From positions 124,001 to 188,000 of the forward strand of contig NZ_CP096567.1 in the NCBI RefSeq assembly GCF_023221595.1: a DNA stretch of 64,000 nucleotides. The letters run 5' to 3'. Shown here in pieces: positions 1 through 8,563 of the stretch. The position numbers were made by a program, and so were the translations under genes. Numbering within the stretch: position 1 is the stretch's first letter; each line of letters opens with the position of its first letter. The DNA is from Rhodococcus qingshengii JCM 15477 (lineage in GTDB: Bacteria > Actinomycetota > Actinomycetes > Mycobacteriales > Mycobacteriaceae). The notes below the pieces were generated by a model. The model made no database searches. It worked only from the letters and a program-made list of their open reading frames with translations, and was not told the origin of the DNA.

Positions 1-303
1 CAACCGCTCTGGCGAGCAGCGATCATCGCACACTGCCGCTGGCGAGGCCGCCGCGTCGCGATGCGCATCGCACGCGAAACCGGGCGTTGGCCACTGCGCA
101 CCGTCACCGACTCCTGGGTCTACCCCCTGCCCCCGGGCATCGACATCGCAGACGAGAGTGACGCACTCGGGAAAATGACTCTGGAAAAGAGCGCCCCGCT
201 CACCGAAAACATAACCGTCATGCTGACCGACGCACGCGACACCCACGAGATCAACCTCGCACTCAAAGCTGCGTTCACCGACGAAGATGAAGGAAACATA
301 TAG
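1..303 (+). CDS. Tap-like telomere-associated protein, C-terminal end (partial)
   Basis: The reading frame is open from the first base to the TAG at 301-303, so this is the last 100 residues of a protein that starts upstream. The stretch TGRWPLRTVTDSWVYPLPPG followed by an acidic tail resembles the C-terminus of Streptomyces Tap-type telomere-associated proteins, where a TGRYPL...SDC-like motif occurs. In those plasmids and chromosomes Tap recruits the terminal protein to the replicated telomere end. The stop codon overlaps the GTG start of the Tpg-like gene (TAGTG), so the two are translationally coupled, as expected for a tap-tpg operon. The assignment rests on a short tail recalled from the family and on gene order. 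The alternative is an unrelated replication protein. Confidence 0.42.
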   Translation, partial: QPLWRAAIIAHCRWRGRRVAMRIARETGRWPLRTVTDSWVYPLPPGIDIADESDALGKMTLEKSAPLTENITVMLTDARDTHEINLALKAAFTDEDEGNI

Positions 304-1100
304 TGGCCCTGCATCTTCCGAAACCGCGATCAACCAAACCCGCACAGAAGACCGTCGGCTTAGACGGACTCAACGTATCCGTCTCGACAGCAGCGACCAG
401 CGGTATCGAAAAATCTAAATCGGTCAAAAGTGGGGGATTGGCCGGACTCACCAGCAAAGTCTCCGTACGCCAGCTCCGTACCGAAATCGGCAAAGAAGGC
501 CTACGGCAAGCAGCTGTCGACGCCGGAAGAAAGCCACCCTCTGACCGAACACTGCGCCGCTGGGCGCAGCAAGGACGAATCCCACACCCCGACGTCACCG
601 AACGTGCACAACGGCGAGCCGCCATCGAACGCCTCGGCGGAATCGACGCTGTCGCAAAGAAAATCGGCCGTTCACGATCAGCGGTCTCTCGCTACCGTTC
701 CGGCGAAACCAACGAACTGCGCGCCGATGCGAAAAAGAAGCTCAAGAACGTCAAAGCTCGCGACATCATGGACCGCGCCGGCGTCCTGCGACCCGACGGA
801 CAACCCAAAAAAGCCACCATCCGAGTCCGCGGGGGAGTGTCGGTCCGCAACGGCTCCGAAGAGGGCTACGACTACCGAGTGCGTACCCTCGACTTCGCGA
901 ACTCCGACAGCCCCTTCAGTCTCGACGAAACACGAGAACTCGCCATGGCCTTGGCCAACGACGATCATGCCCGGGTGGTTGCCATCCTCGAACGTCACGC
1001 CACGATGGACTACCCCGAGAACAAGGGATTCGACCAGTACGGCGACACTTTCGGATTCCACTTCGATTCCATCGAATCCGTCCACATCGACTGGACATAG
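303..1100 (+). CDS. Tpg-like terminal protein candidate (linear replicon)
   Basis: This 265-residue protein has a disordered, Ser/Lys-rich N-terminus (about 1-60) and a region with two helix-turn-helix-like segments (about 70-135; the second contains AKKIGRSRSAVSRYRSG). The C-terminal half has the order seen in Streptomyces Tpg telomere terminal proteins: a short basic stretch, a GGVSVRNG strand pair, a helical segment, and a final acidic/aromatic strand FDSIESVHIDWT, which resembles the VRFTDIEHLEFDL end of Tpg. Such proteins are covalently attached to the 5' ends of linear actinomycete replicons and prime end patching. It is longer than Streptomyces Tpg (about 185 aa), mostly at the N-terminus. 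The GTG start overlaps the upstream stop. A general HTH replication or partition protein is the main alternative. Confidence 0.5.
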   Translation: MALHLPKPRSTKPAQKTVGLDGLNVSVSTAATSGIEKSKSVKSGGLAGLTSKVSVRQLRTEIGKEGLRQAAVDAGRKPPSDRTLRRWAQQGRIPHPDVTERAQRRAAIERLGGIDAVAKKIGRSRSAVSRYRSGETNELRADAKKKLKNVKARDIMDRAGVLRPDGQPKKATIRVRGGVSVRNGSEEGYDYRVRTLDFANSDSPFSLDETRELAMALANDDHARVVAILERHATMDYPENKGFDQYGDTFGFHFDSIESVHIDWT

Positions 1101-1233
1101 AACTGTCTGCCCTGCCCCTCGACGCACCGGGCAGGACCAGGCATCGCATTCGCAGACCCTCGTGCGAAACACCGGTAGCGATCTCTTGGCACCACTGGAT
1201 ACGTCGGCCAGGTTCGGAATCGAATCGCGCCCC

Positions 1234-2290
1234 TCATCCGGAGTTGTCCGGTTTGGCAGGCAGATGGGAGTCGAGTTCGGAGACAGTGGCTTCCACAGCT
1301 GCCGCGATCTCGTCGTCGGCAGGAACGAGAGCGCGAACCTGGGAGGGGAGAGTCTCATAGGTGTAGTCGGCTACGGCGAGGGGTGCAGTTGTCCCGGCAA
1401 GCGAATACCGGACGACGTTGTCGTTGCAGCCCGCGCAGAGCAAGATCCCCACAGTCGGGGCGTGGATGTCCTTGTCGCGGAGGTTGTCGTCGATCCACGA
1501 AACATAGAACCCGAGCTTCCCGACATACTCCGGCTCAAACCTGCCTACCTTCAACTCGACGACAACGAACCTCGCTTGCACCCAGTTGAAGAACAACAAG
1601 TCCATATAGAAATCCTGATCACCGACCTCGAAATGGTACTGGCGCCCGACAAAAGCGAACCCGTGTCCCAGTTCGAGGAGAACTGCTCCAGTCGACGTAT
1701 CAGTGCGGACTCCAGTTTCCGCTCCGCGACACGTTCGGTGATATCGAGAAAATCGAAGACGTACGGGTCACACACCAACTGTTGAGCGAGATCGGAATCC
1801 TCGGACGGACGATGGTCCTGAAAATTCGACGGTGCCGCACCGATCCTGCGCCGTAAACCGCTGTTGATCTGATTTTGCAGCACATTGCGCGACCACCCGT
1901 GTTCAGCAGCGGCCGATGCATACCAGTCGCGGTCGGATCGGCTATCGAGTTTGTCGAGCAATACCGTCACATGACCCCACGGCAATTTGCCAACAGGTTG
2001 TTGGCCAATTGCATCGCGGCCCCAGATGCTCGCCATCTGCCGCATGTACTTCAGACTGGTCCGCGACAACCCACGCATGTCGGGAAACGCTGATCAAAGA
2101 TCGACGGCGAGCCTGTCGATCACCTTTGAACCCCAGCCCTCGGCTTCCTGACGCTGCACGATTGCGTTCCCTATGCCCCAATAGAGGCTGAGCAGTTCGG
2201 TGTTGACGATTCGGGTGGCGCAGATACGGGCTAGTCGAACCTGCGACTCGCCATGACCGAGAAGCTGGGACGGTCCGTTGGCAGCAGTTC
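1234..2290 (-). pseudogene. DUF1016 (YhcG-type) PDDEXK nuclease, broken
   Basis: Read on the minus strand, three blocks in different frames together make a DUF1016 protein. The N-terminal DUF1016 helix bundle begins near 2270 (RIVNTELLSLYWGIG). A TGA at 2094-2096 sits where the frame reads VDL*SAFPDMRGLS, probably CGA to TGA. The central block (LPWGHVTVLLDKL, HGWSRNVLQNQI, DSDLAQQLVCDPYVFDFL) follows. Near 1681 one base is missing: the upstream frame ends RRLEQF and the next continues LLELGHGFAFVGRQYHFEVG. The nuclease core then reads DFYMDLLFF and VVVELKVGRFEPEYVGKL, with the D...ELK of the PD-(D/E)XK fold. The extreme N-terminus is not clear. The family is often found in restriction-modification or defence contexts, but no partner is visible here. 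Confidence 0.8.
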
Positions 2291-2567
2291 AGCCGGCACA
2301 TCACCTGTCGATCTCCACCCAGCGCTCCCGGAACGCTCACCGGACATGCCCCCAATTGACACCTCAGCTCGCAGGAGCGGCGACTCGGGCGAGAGGATGC
2401 GCACTAGACACGGGATCACCGACCCTCGCGCAGCTGAGTTCTTCACAGGGCGCGTTGATCGGAGTCGGTCCGTCCAGCACCATGACGGCCCTCACCTGAA
2501 ATCGGGCGCTTCAAGCCAGTCCGCGCGCGGACAGGTAGATCGTGTCCCCTGGTAGAGAAAGGTTCTC
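2291..2567. other. non-coding stretch before the cutinase gene
   Basis: No convincing gene is seen. The short open frames lack codon bias and ribosome sites. The stretch probably holds the promoter of the downstream hydrolase gene and debris of the nuclease N-terminus. Confidence 0.4.
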
Positions 2568-4559
2568 ATGCAGTCCCTAGGTTCGACCATCCACCGTCCG
2601 GTCTGCATGCTGATGACGGCACCAGTCGTCGCAGCCTCCATCGCTTTGATGTCGCCGGGCATCGCGTCCGCCCAACCGAACGGATGCTCGAAGACTTTCA
2701 ACCTGTTCATTCCCGGGACCTGGGAAACCGCAGAAGACGCCGATCCCTCGATCCCGGTCGGTATGCTCAAACCGATCGCCCATAGCATCACGGACAAGCA
2801 CGGTAGCGCGGCGCAGATCTACACTCTGCCATACATGGCCCGAGCATTCGACAACGGAAAAACCTACGCAGACAGCAAATCTGATGGTTTGACGAGGGCG
2901 AAGGACGTGATCTCCGAGATCGCAGCGAAATGTTCCGACACCAAATTCACGATCACCGGCTATTCCCAGGGTGCGGACATCGCAGGTGATCTTGCCTCTG
3001 AAATCGGCAACGGCTCCGGCCCCATCAAGGCAGAGCACGTACTCGCGGTCGGGCTTCTCGCCGATCCCGGTTCCGGAACGAACGGTGAAGCAGTCATCGG
3101 CCCGAAGCCGTCAGGGACGGGGATCGCCGATCCGCGGCCGCAGGGCATGGGGAAGCTGTCGGGCCGGGTCGCGTCGATCTGCGATCCGAAAGACCTCTAC
3201 TGCTCGATCCAAAAAGGTTCGAGTCCGCTGCTCGGATCGCTGGGTTCAGTGCTCACCAGAGCACCGAGTGCTGGAGTTGACGGCCAGGTAGACGGCAATT
3301 CACACCTGGCCACCGCTCTGGCGTCGGATTTCTCCCAAGCCGACCTTCCCGGCCTCGCCACAGCCACTGGCAATCTGACCAGTGAACTGTCGACGACGGA
3401 CGGCACAGTCGACCTCGAGAAGGTCGCCTCCAGCGCGACAACTCTGGCGAACACCATCAGCCCACTCGCCGACCTACTGGGCTCCGGTGCCGCCAATCCT
3501 GCGGCGAACGGGCAACTCGCTGCAGCTCCCGCCAGGACAGCCGAAAACAATGCCAGCCAGGTTCTGGACAAGGCCGGCGAATCCGATCTCAGCGGTGCGC
3601 TCTCGACAGTGACCACGATCGCCAACACCGCGAGCACGCTCGCCAGCAAGGGCTCCACGACGTTGCCTGCCTCATCTCCGGACCTGACCTCCCTCTCGGC
3701 CGCCGCCGGCACCCTCGACCGCCAGATCGCGCCGCTCCTGGCGACACCGAGTGACGTCCTCGGATCTGCCTCCGGAGTCCTCTCCTTACTCAAACCCACC
3801 GTCGTCGTCAACCAAATGCTCAACGTCGCCACCGGCCTCACCTCCCTGGATATGCCTGCGATCCTGACAAACCTCAACCTTCTCCCGCAGAAGGTCGCCG
3901 CGCTCGACGCCCACGGTGCCCACAAGGTCGCAGGGGATCTGAACAACCAGTTCTCCCCATTGGTGAAGATGGCCGCGGGTATCGATCTGAAATGGGTCTC
4001 ACAGATTCTGTCGGCAATCCCGGATCCGTCCGGCTACTCAAAGGTCGCGGCGCTCGTCGCGTCGATCCTGGGAGGAGTCGACATCAACAACCTGGCAAAC
4101 CTCGTCGGCCGGGTGCAGGAAATCGCTTGGGCCGCAGTCGAGAAGCTGCTCCCACCGCCAGGACAGCTCTCCGACCCGCTCGGGGCCGGAGCCGCCATGA
4201 CCGGACTCGTCCCAGTCGGACTCGAACTCGCCACGGTCGCGGTCAACATGCTCGCCGGCAAAGCTACGAAGACTGATCCGACATTGCTCGGCAAGCAGGC
4301 CTCGACGGCCGCGACCACCGATTCCGCTCAGACACAGAATCTGGAACTCTCAGCACTGGCTAATTCGTTGACCGCCATGGCCAGTGCACAAGGCGCCAAC
4401 GACCTTGCATCCTTAATAGGGGAGGGGCTCGACGCAGCGTCCTTCTTCGCCTCCGGGACACACCAGAACTACAACTCTCTCGTCGTCGACAACGCTGGCC
4501 GCAACGCGATCCAGTGGATCTCGGACTGGCTCAATCTGCAGATCGGACGCGGAGCATGA
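2568..4559 (+). CDS. secreted cutinase-family serine hydrolase with long C-terminal region
   Basis: A signal peptide (about 1-36, ending GIASAQP) is followed by a cutinase/PE-PPE-type alpha/beta hydrolase domain (about 37-255). The nucleophile elbow is GYSQG at 131-135 (Ser133). The acid lies in CDPKD (near Asp209) and the His is in DGNSH (His246), so the triad appears complete. Four cysteines (40, 122, 205, 212) could form two disulfides. Residues 255-663 are Ala/Leu/Ser-rich helical sequence with no family I recognise, about twice the usual cutinase length, perhaps a cell-envelope anchoring or lipid-binding region. An AGAAAGG ribosome site lies 6 bases before the ATG. Related actinobacterial enzymes hydrolyse polyester, cutin or envelope lipids. 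The substrate here cannot be told. A hairpin follows the gene. Confidence 0.8.
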   Translation: MQSLGSTIHRPVCMLMTAPVVAASIALMSPGIASAQPNGCSKTFNLFIPGTWETAEDADPSIPVGMLKPIAHSITDKHGSAAQIYTLPYMARAFDNGKTYADSKSDGLTRAKDVISEIAAKCSDTKFTITGYSQGADIAGDLASEIGNGSGPIKAEHVLAVGLLADPGSGTNGEAVIGPKPSGTGIADPRPQGMGKLSGRVASICDPKDLYCSIQKGSSPLLGSLGSVLTRAPSAGVDGQVDGNSHLATALASDFSQADLPGLATATGNLTSELSTTDGTVDLEKVASSATTLANTISPLADLLGSGAANPAANGQLAAAPARTAENNASQVLDKAGESDLSGALSTVTTIANTASTLASKGSTTLPASSPDLTSLSAAAGTLDRQIAPLLATPSDVLGSASGVLSLLKPTVVVNQMLNVATGLTSLDMPAILTNLNLLPQKVAALDAHGAHKVAGDLNNQFSPLVKMAAGIDLKWVSQILSAIPDPSGYSKVAALVASILGGVDINNLANLVGRVQEIAWAAVEKLLPPPGQLSDPLGAGAAMTGLVPVGLELATVAVNMLAGKATKTDPTLLGKQASTAATTDSAQTQNLELSALANSLTAMASAQGANDLASLIGEGLDAASFFASGTHQNYNSLVVDNAGRNAIQWISDWLNLQIGRGA

Positions 4560-4611
4560 GCCGGTAACCCGCCCTCACTCCGACATTTCGAAGAAAAGAA
4601 TCTAACGATCG

Positions 4612-4628
4612 GCCCCTCCTGGAGGGGC
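4612..4628 (+). terminator. candidate terminator after the cutinase gene
   Basis: The palindrome GCCCCTCC-T-GGAGGGGC lies 53 bases downstream of the hydrolase stop. It is GC-rich without a clear U tract, which is usual in actinomycetes. The remaining sequence to 4854 holds no gene and should contain the promoter of the oxidoreductase operon. Confidence 0.5.
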
Positions 4629-4854
4629 GGGGCGGGCCCGCGTGGTCAGTCCCCACCGCCGATCGAACCCACCTCCCCAATCTGACGAAGTAGCACATGT
4701 CCCAGATGGGGGAGACCGCGATACTGCCGAAGCGGGTGAGGTCGCTGTAGCGGCGGTGTGTACGAGTGCGATCTAGTCGCGATCTTGCAAACGCCGCCTC
4801 GTTAGATCGTGGCGCTACCCGTTTGAGTAATCCGGAGCTGGGTAGGTGCTCGTC

Positions 4855-5376
4855 ATGGAGTCTTCGCGAATCGATGCCGAGATCACGTTGATGGTAGACG
4901 GCAGCAGCCGCACCCTGACGGTCGATACTCGAACCACTCTGCTCGACGCGCTGCGGGATCGCCTCGGCGTGACGTCCCCGAAGAAGGGTTGTGACCACGG
5001 GCAGTGCGGATCGTGCACGGTCCTCCTCGACGGGCGGCGTGCCGTTACGTGTTTGACGTTCGCCGTGGCACAGGACGGCGCACAGATCACCACGGCAAAC
5101 GGTTTGGCGGGCCACGACGGTCTGCATGCCGTACAACAAGCCTTTCTCGACCAGGATGCGCTCCAGTGCGGGTACTGCACCCCGGGGCAGGTGTGCTCGG
5201 CAGTGGGGATGCTCGACGAGGTGAAGGCCGGGCACCCCAGTCATGTCACGGAGGACCTCGATGCTGACCCGGATCTGGACGACGCCGAGATTCGAGAACG
5301 CATGAGCGGGAATCTCTGTCGCTGTGCTGCGTACGGCAACGTCGTCGCAGCGATTCGACAGGTAGTGCAGTCGTGA
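4855..5376 (+). CDS. molybdenum hydroxylase, [2Fe-2S] subunit (PaoA/YagT type)
   Basis: This 173-residue protein is the small iron-sulfur subunit of a xanthine dehydrogenase/aldehyde oxidase-type enzyme. The N-terminal ferredoxin-type cluster has CDHGQCGSC plus a fourth Cys in AVTC (about residues 46-66). The second cluster has CGYC and CRC (about 106 and 150). It passes electrons from the molybdenum site to FAD. ATG at 4855 is preferred over an in-frame GTG at 4846 because a GGAG-like site (GGAGCTGGGTAGG) precedes it. Its stop overlaps the start of the FAD subunit. The small-FAD-large order matches paoABC. There is no Tat signal, so it is probably cytoplasmic. Confidence 0.9.
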   Translation: MESSRIDAEITLMVDGSSRTLTVDTRTTLLDALRDRLGVTSPKKGCDHGQCGSCTVLLDGRRAVTCLTFAVAQDGAQITTANGLAGHDGLHAVQQAFLDQDALQCGYCTPGQVCSAVGMLDEVKAGHPSHVTEDLDADPDLDDAEIRERMSGNLCRCAAYGNVVAAIRQVVQS

Positions 5377-6365
5377 TGCCGTTCGAGTACCGACGCGCCG
5401 AGGACGTCGACGGCGCGTTGACCCTGGTGACTGAAAACCCCGGCGCCGCCTTTCTCGGAGGCGGTACGAATCTGGTCGACCGTATGAAACTCGGCGTGAC
5501 CAACCCGCGCATGGTGATCGATGTAAGTCGGCTGCCCCTCGCCGGAGTGGAGATGCTTCCGGATGGAGGAGTCCGCATCGGCGCGACAGTTCGAAACAGC
5601 GATCTCGCAGCCCACCCCGTCATCCGCCGCCGATACGCGGTGCTTGCTCGCGCTCTCCTGGCCGGAGCTTCAGGGCAGCTTCGCAATGCCGCGACAACAG
5701 CCGGCAATCTGATGCAAGCTACCCGCTGCGTCTACTTCCAGGACGTGACAACTCCGTGCAACAAGCGGGAACCCGGATCTGGTTGCTCCGCCGTCGGCGG
5801 CTACGTGCGCTACCACGCAATCCTGGGGGCTTCCGACAAATGCATCGCCGTGCACCCGTCCGACATGGCGGTCGCGCTGGCTGCGTTGGACGCCGTGGTC
5901 GTCGTAAGGGACCGCCGTGGCGAGCACAACGTTCCTGTCAACGAATTCTACCGTCTCCCTGGAGATTCACCGGAACATGACACAGTTCTGAAACCCGACC
6001 AGTTGATCGTTGCAGTGGAGCTGCCCGCGCCTGCACCGGCGGCGCTGTCGACGTACGTCAAGACACGCGATCGCGCCTCCTTCGCTTTCGCTCTGGTTTC
6101 GGTTGCCGCTGAGATCGAACTCGAAAACGGTATTGTCGCGGGCGCCCGAATCGCCATCGGAGGCGTGGCGCACCGCCCCTGGCGCGCGTACAAGGCGGAA
6201 GAGGTCTTGCTGGGATCCCCGCCTACAGAGGAAGTGTTCGTGCAAGCCGCAGATGCCGAGTTGGCGAACGCGAACCCACAGTCAGGCAATGCTTTCAAGA
6301 TTCCCCTGACACGCGGCGTCATGGTTTCGGTGCTGAGGTCACTCACCACCGGAGGGCCGACGTGA
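5376..6365 (+). CDS. molybdenum hydroxylase, FAD subunit (PaoB/YagS type)
   Basis: A 329-residue FAD-binding subunit of the CoxM/XdhB family. The FAD-binding GGGTNLVD motif lies near residues 29-36, and AGNLMQATRCVYF is typical of the second flavin motif. Four cysteines (near 118, 128, 137 and 156; RCVYFQ, CNKREPGSGC, SDKC) match the extra [4Fe-4S] site known in PaoB, which separates this subunit from ordinary XdhB. A CO-dehydrogenase-like C-terminal domain follows. GTG at 5373 is an alternative start directly before the ATG. The gene overlaps both neighbours by a few bases, so the three subunits are almost certainly co-translated. Confidence 0.9.
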   Translation: MPFEYRRAEDVDGALTLVTENPGAAFLGGGTNLVDRMKLGVTNPRMVIDVSRLPLAGVEMLPDGGVRIGATVRNSDLAAHPVIRRRYAVLARALLAGASGQLRNAATTAGNLMQATRCVYFQDVTTPCNKREPGSGCSAVGGYVRYHAILGASDKCIAVHPSDMAVALAALDAVVVVRDRRGEHNVPVNEFYRLPGDSPEHDTVLKPDQLIVAVELPAPAPAALSTYVKTRDRASFAFALVSVAAEIELENGIVAGARIAIGGVAHRPWRAYKAEEVLLGSPPTEEVFVQAADAELANANPQSGNAFKIPLTRGVMVSVLRSLTTGGPT

Positions 6366-8485
6366 TGAGGATGATCGAACCGGGCTACCTGGGAAATCCG
6401 ATGGAGCGTCTCGACGGGTCCGCGAAGGTCACGGGGACGGCGCTCTACGCGTTCGAACATCCCGTGGAGAATCCCACCTACCTGCACGCCGTCCAGGCGA
6501 CGGTTGCGCTTGGCCGCGTCGTCAGCATGAAAACGGAACTGGCAGAGGCACTTCAGGGTGTCGTCGCCGTGATCACCGTTTTCGATACCCCACGCTTGGC
6601 GGACACCGAAGACCGAGAGCTGTCCGTACTCCAGGACCCAGCCGTCCACTTTCGCGGACAATTCATCGGTGCTGTGATTGCCGAAACACCCGAGACAGCC
6701 CGTCATGCAGCCGGGTTGGTACAAGTCGAGTACGACGAACTCCCTCATGATTCCGAGCTACGAGCCGATCGCGACGACCTCTACGCCCCGGAGGACGTCA
6801 ACGGATTCGCGGCCGACACGACCGACGGCGATGTCGAGTCGGCATTCGTGGCTGCGGATGTGACGATAGATCAGACCTACACCACTCCACTCGAACACAA
6901 CAATCCGATGGAACCGCACGCCTGCATTGCAATCTGGGAGGACGACGCCAAGGGTGGGCGGGCGTGCGTCACCCTGTACGACTCTACTCAGGGCGTTCAT
7001 GTCGTTCGTGAGACCCTGGCGCCCATGTTCGGGCTCGAACTCGAGCAGATGCGAGTCGTGGCGCCACATGTCGGCGGAGGGTTCGGTTCGAAGGGATCAC
7101 CTCACGCGCACAACGTATTAGCGATTCTTGCTGCCCGTAGGACGGCTGGGCGACCTGTCAAGTTCGCGCTCACGCGGCAGCAGATGTTCGCGATCGTCGG
7201 ATACCGCACATCCACCATTCAGCACCTGCGCCTCGGTGCGAACACCCACGGTCTTCTGACGGCGATGTCCCACGACGTAATCGAGCAAACGTCGAAGATC
7301 AAGGAATACGCGGAACAGACTGCTGTTGCCACCCGGATCATGTACGCCACACCTAATCGCTCTACCTCGCACCGGGTTGCAGCCCTCGATGTTGCAGTCC
7401 CGTTCTGGATGCGTGCCCCGGGCGAGACGCCGGGTATGTATGCGGTCGAGGTAGCGATGGACGAGCTTGCCGTAGCTTGTGGCCTCGACCCGATCGAACT
7501 TCGTGTTCGGAACGAACCCGAAGTGGATCCGGAGAGCGGAAAACCTTGGTCAGGGCGGAATTTGATCGACTGTATGTACGCAGGCGCGGAGAGATTCGGG
7601 TGGAAAGATCGGAGTCGGCGTGATGGACGACGTCCGGTGCGTGGTGGTCTCAGTCCGGACGGCAACTGGATGGTGGGTACCGGCATGGCAGCGGCAACCT
7701 ATCCGGCAATGACGAACCCCGGTTCGAAAGCGCGCATCGTCTTCGGAGCCGATCGAATTTACACTGTTCAGATCGGGGCGGCCGACATCGGCACGGGAAC
7801 CTGGACCGCTCTGACTCAGATCGCCGCCGATGCTCTCGAATGCCACATAGAGGAAGTTCGGCTCCAAATCGGCGACACCACATTCCCTTTCGCCACAGTT
7901 GCCGGTGGCTCCGCCGGTATCTCGTCGTGGGGCTCTACTATCGTCGCGGCTGCCCGTCAGTTCCGCGCGGAACACAGCGCCACTCCCCTTGCTGGCGTGG
8001 AGACGACAACTGAGACGCCGGAGAATCCGGACGAGGACGTTTACTCCATGCATTCATTCGGTGCTCATTTCGTGGAAGCGCGCGTACATCGCGAGACCGG
8101 CGAGATCAGGATCCCCCGGATGCTCGGTGCATTCTCGATCGGACGTGCAATCAATGCAAAAACGCTTCGCTCACAGCTCATTGGAGGAATGACGATGGGA
8201 TTGTCGATGGCTTTGCACGAGGAAAGCTTCCGGGACAACAGGTTCGGCCACGTGATGACTCACGACTTGGCGAGCTACCACATCAGCACAAACGCGGATG
8301 TGCAAGACATCGAGGCCTTCTGGCTCGACGAGACTGACGCACACGTCAACCCGATGGGATCGCGGGGCGCCGGCGAGATCGGGATCGTCGGGGCAGCAGC
8401 CGCTGTTGTCAATGCTATCTACGATGCTACCGGTGTGCGGGTACGCGATTTGCCGGTAACAGCGGACAAGGTCCTGTTCAGATGA
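6365..8485 (+). CDS. molybdenum hydroxylase, molybdopterin-binding subunit (PaoC/YagR type)
   Basis: This is the roughly 706-residue large subunit, carrying the molybdenum cofactor site and oxidising an aldehyde or N-heterocycle with water as the oxygen source. Motifs are in order: RLDGSAKVTGTALYA near the N-terminus, HVGGGFGSKG (about 235), WMRAPGETPG (about 350), and MGSRGAGEIGIVG near residue 665, with the catalytic Glu in GAGEIG. Length fits PaoC (about 730 aa) better than XdhB-type large subunits. No MobA-like or XdhC-like maturation gene is in the window, so insertion of the cofactor must rely on genes elsewhere. Substrate cannot be told. By analogy with PaoABC, aromatic aldehydes are possible. 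Confidence 0.9.
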   Translation: MRMIEPGYLGNPMERLDGSAKVTGTALYAFEHPVENPTYLHAVQATVALGRVVSMKTELAEALQGVVAVITVFDTPRLADTEDRELSVLQDPAVHFRGQFIGAVIAETPETARHAAGLVQVEYDELPHDSELRADRDDLYAPEDVNGFAADTTDGDVESAFVAADVTIDQTYTTPLEHNNPMEPHACIAIWEDDAKGGRACVTLYDSTQGVHVVRETLAPMFGLELEQMRVVAPHVGGGFGSKGSPHAHNVLAILAARRTAGRPVKFALTRQQMFAIVGYRTSTIQHLRLGANTHGLLTAMSHDVIEQTSKIKEYAEQTAVATRIMYATPNRSTSHRVAALDVAVPFWMRAPGETPGMYAVEVAMDELAVACGLDPIELRVRNEPEVDPESGKPWSGRNLIDCMYAGAERFGWKDRSRRDGRRPVRGGLSPDGNWMVGTGMAAATYPAMTNPGSKARIVFGADRIYTVQIGAADIGTGTWTALTQIAADALECHIEEVRLQIGDTTFPFATVAGGSAGISSWGSTIVAAARQFRAEHSATPLAGVETTTETPENPDEDVYSMHSFGAHFVEARVHRETGEIRIPRMLGAFSIGRAINAKTLRSQLIGGMTMGLSMALHEESFRDNRFGHVMTHDLASYHISTNADVQDIEAFWLDETDAHVNPMGSRGAGEIGIVGAAAAVVNAIYDATGVRVRDLPVTADKVLFR

Positions 8486-8563
8486 ATTTTCGGACGACCG
8501 TAGAAGGTTAAGGAGCAAGCAATTCTCGAGCATCCCCTCATTCAGCGATGTGAAAGCATAGGC

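Noticed and set aside
430..1785. 451-codon plus-strand frame
   Set aside because: It overlaps the Tpg-like gene and the nuclease remnant in another frame, has Pro/Ser/Thr-rich unnatural composition, and no family match.
4531..5244. 237-codon minus-strand frame
   Set aside because: Antisense to the [2Fe-2S] subunit, whose motifs are unmistakable.
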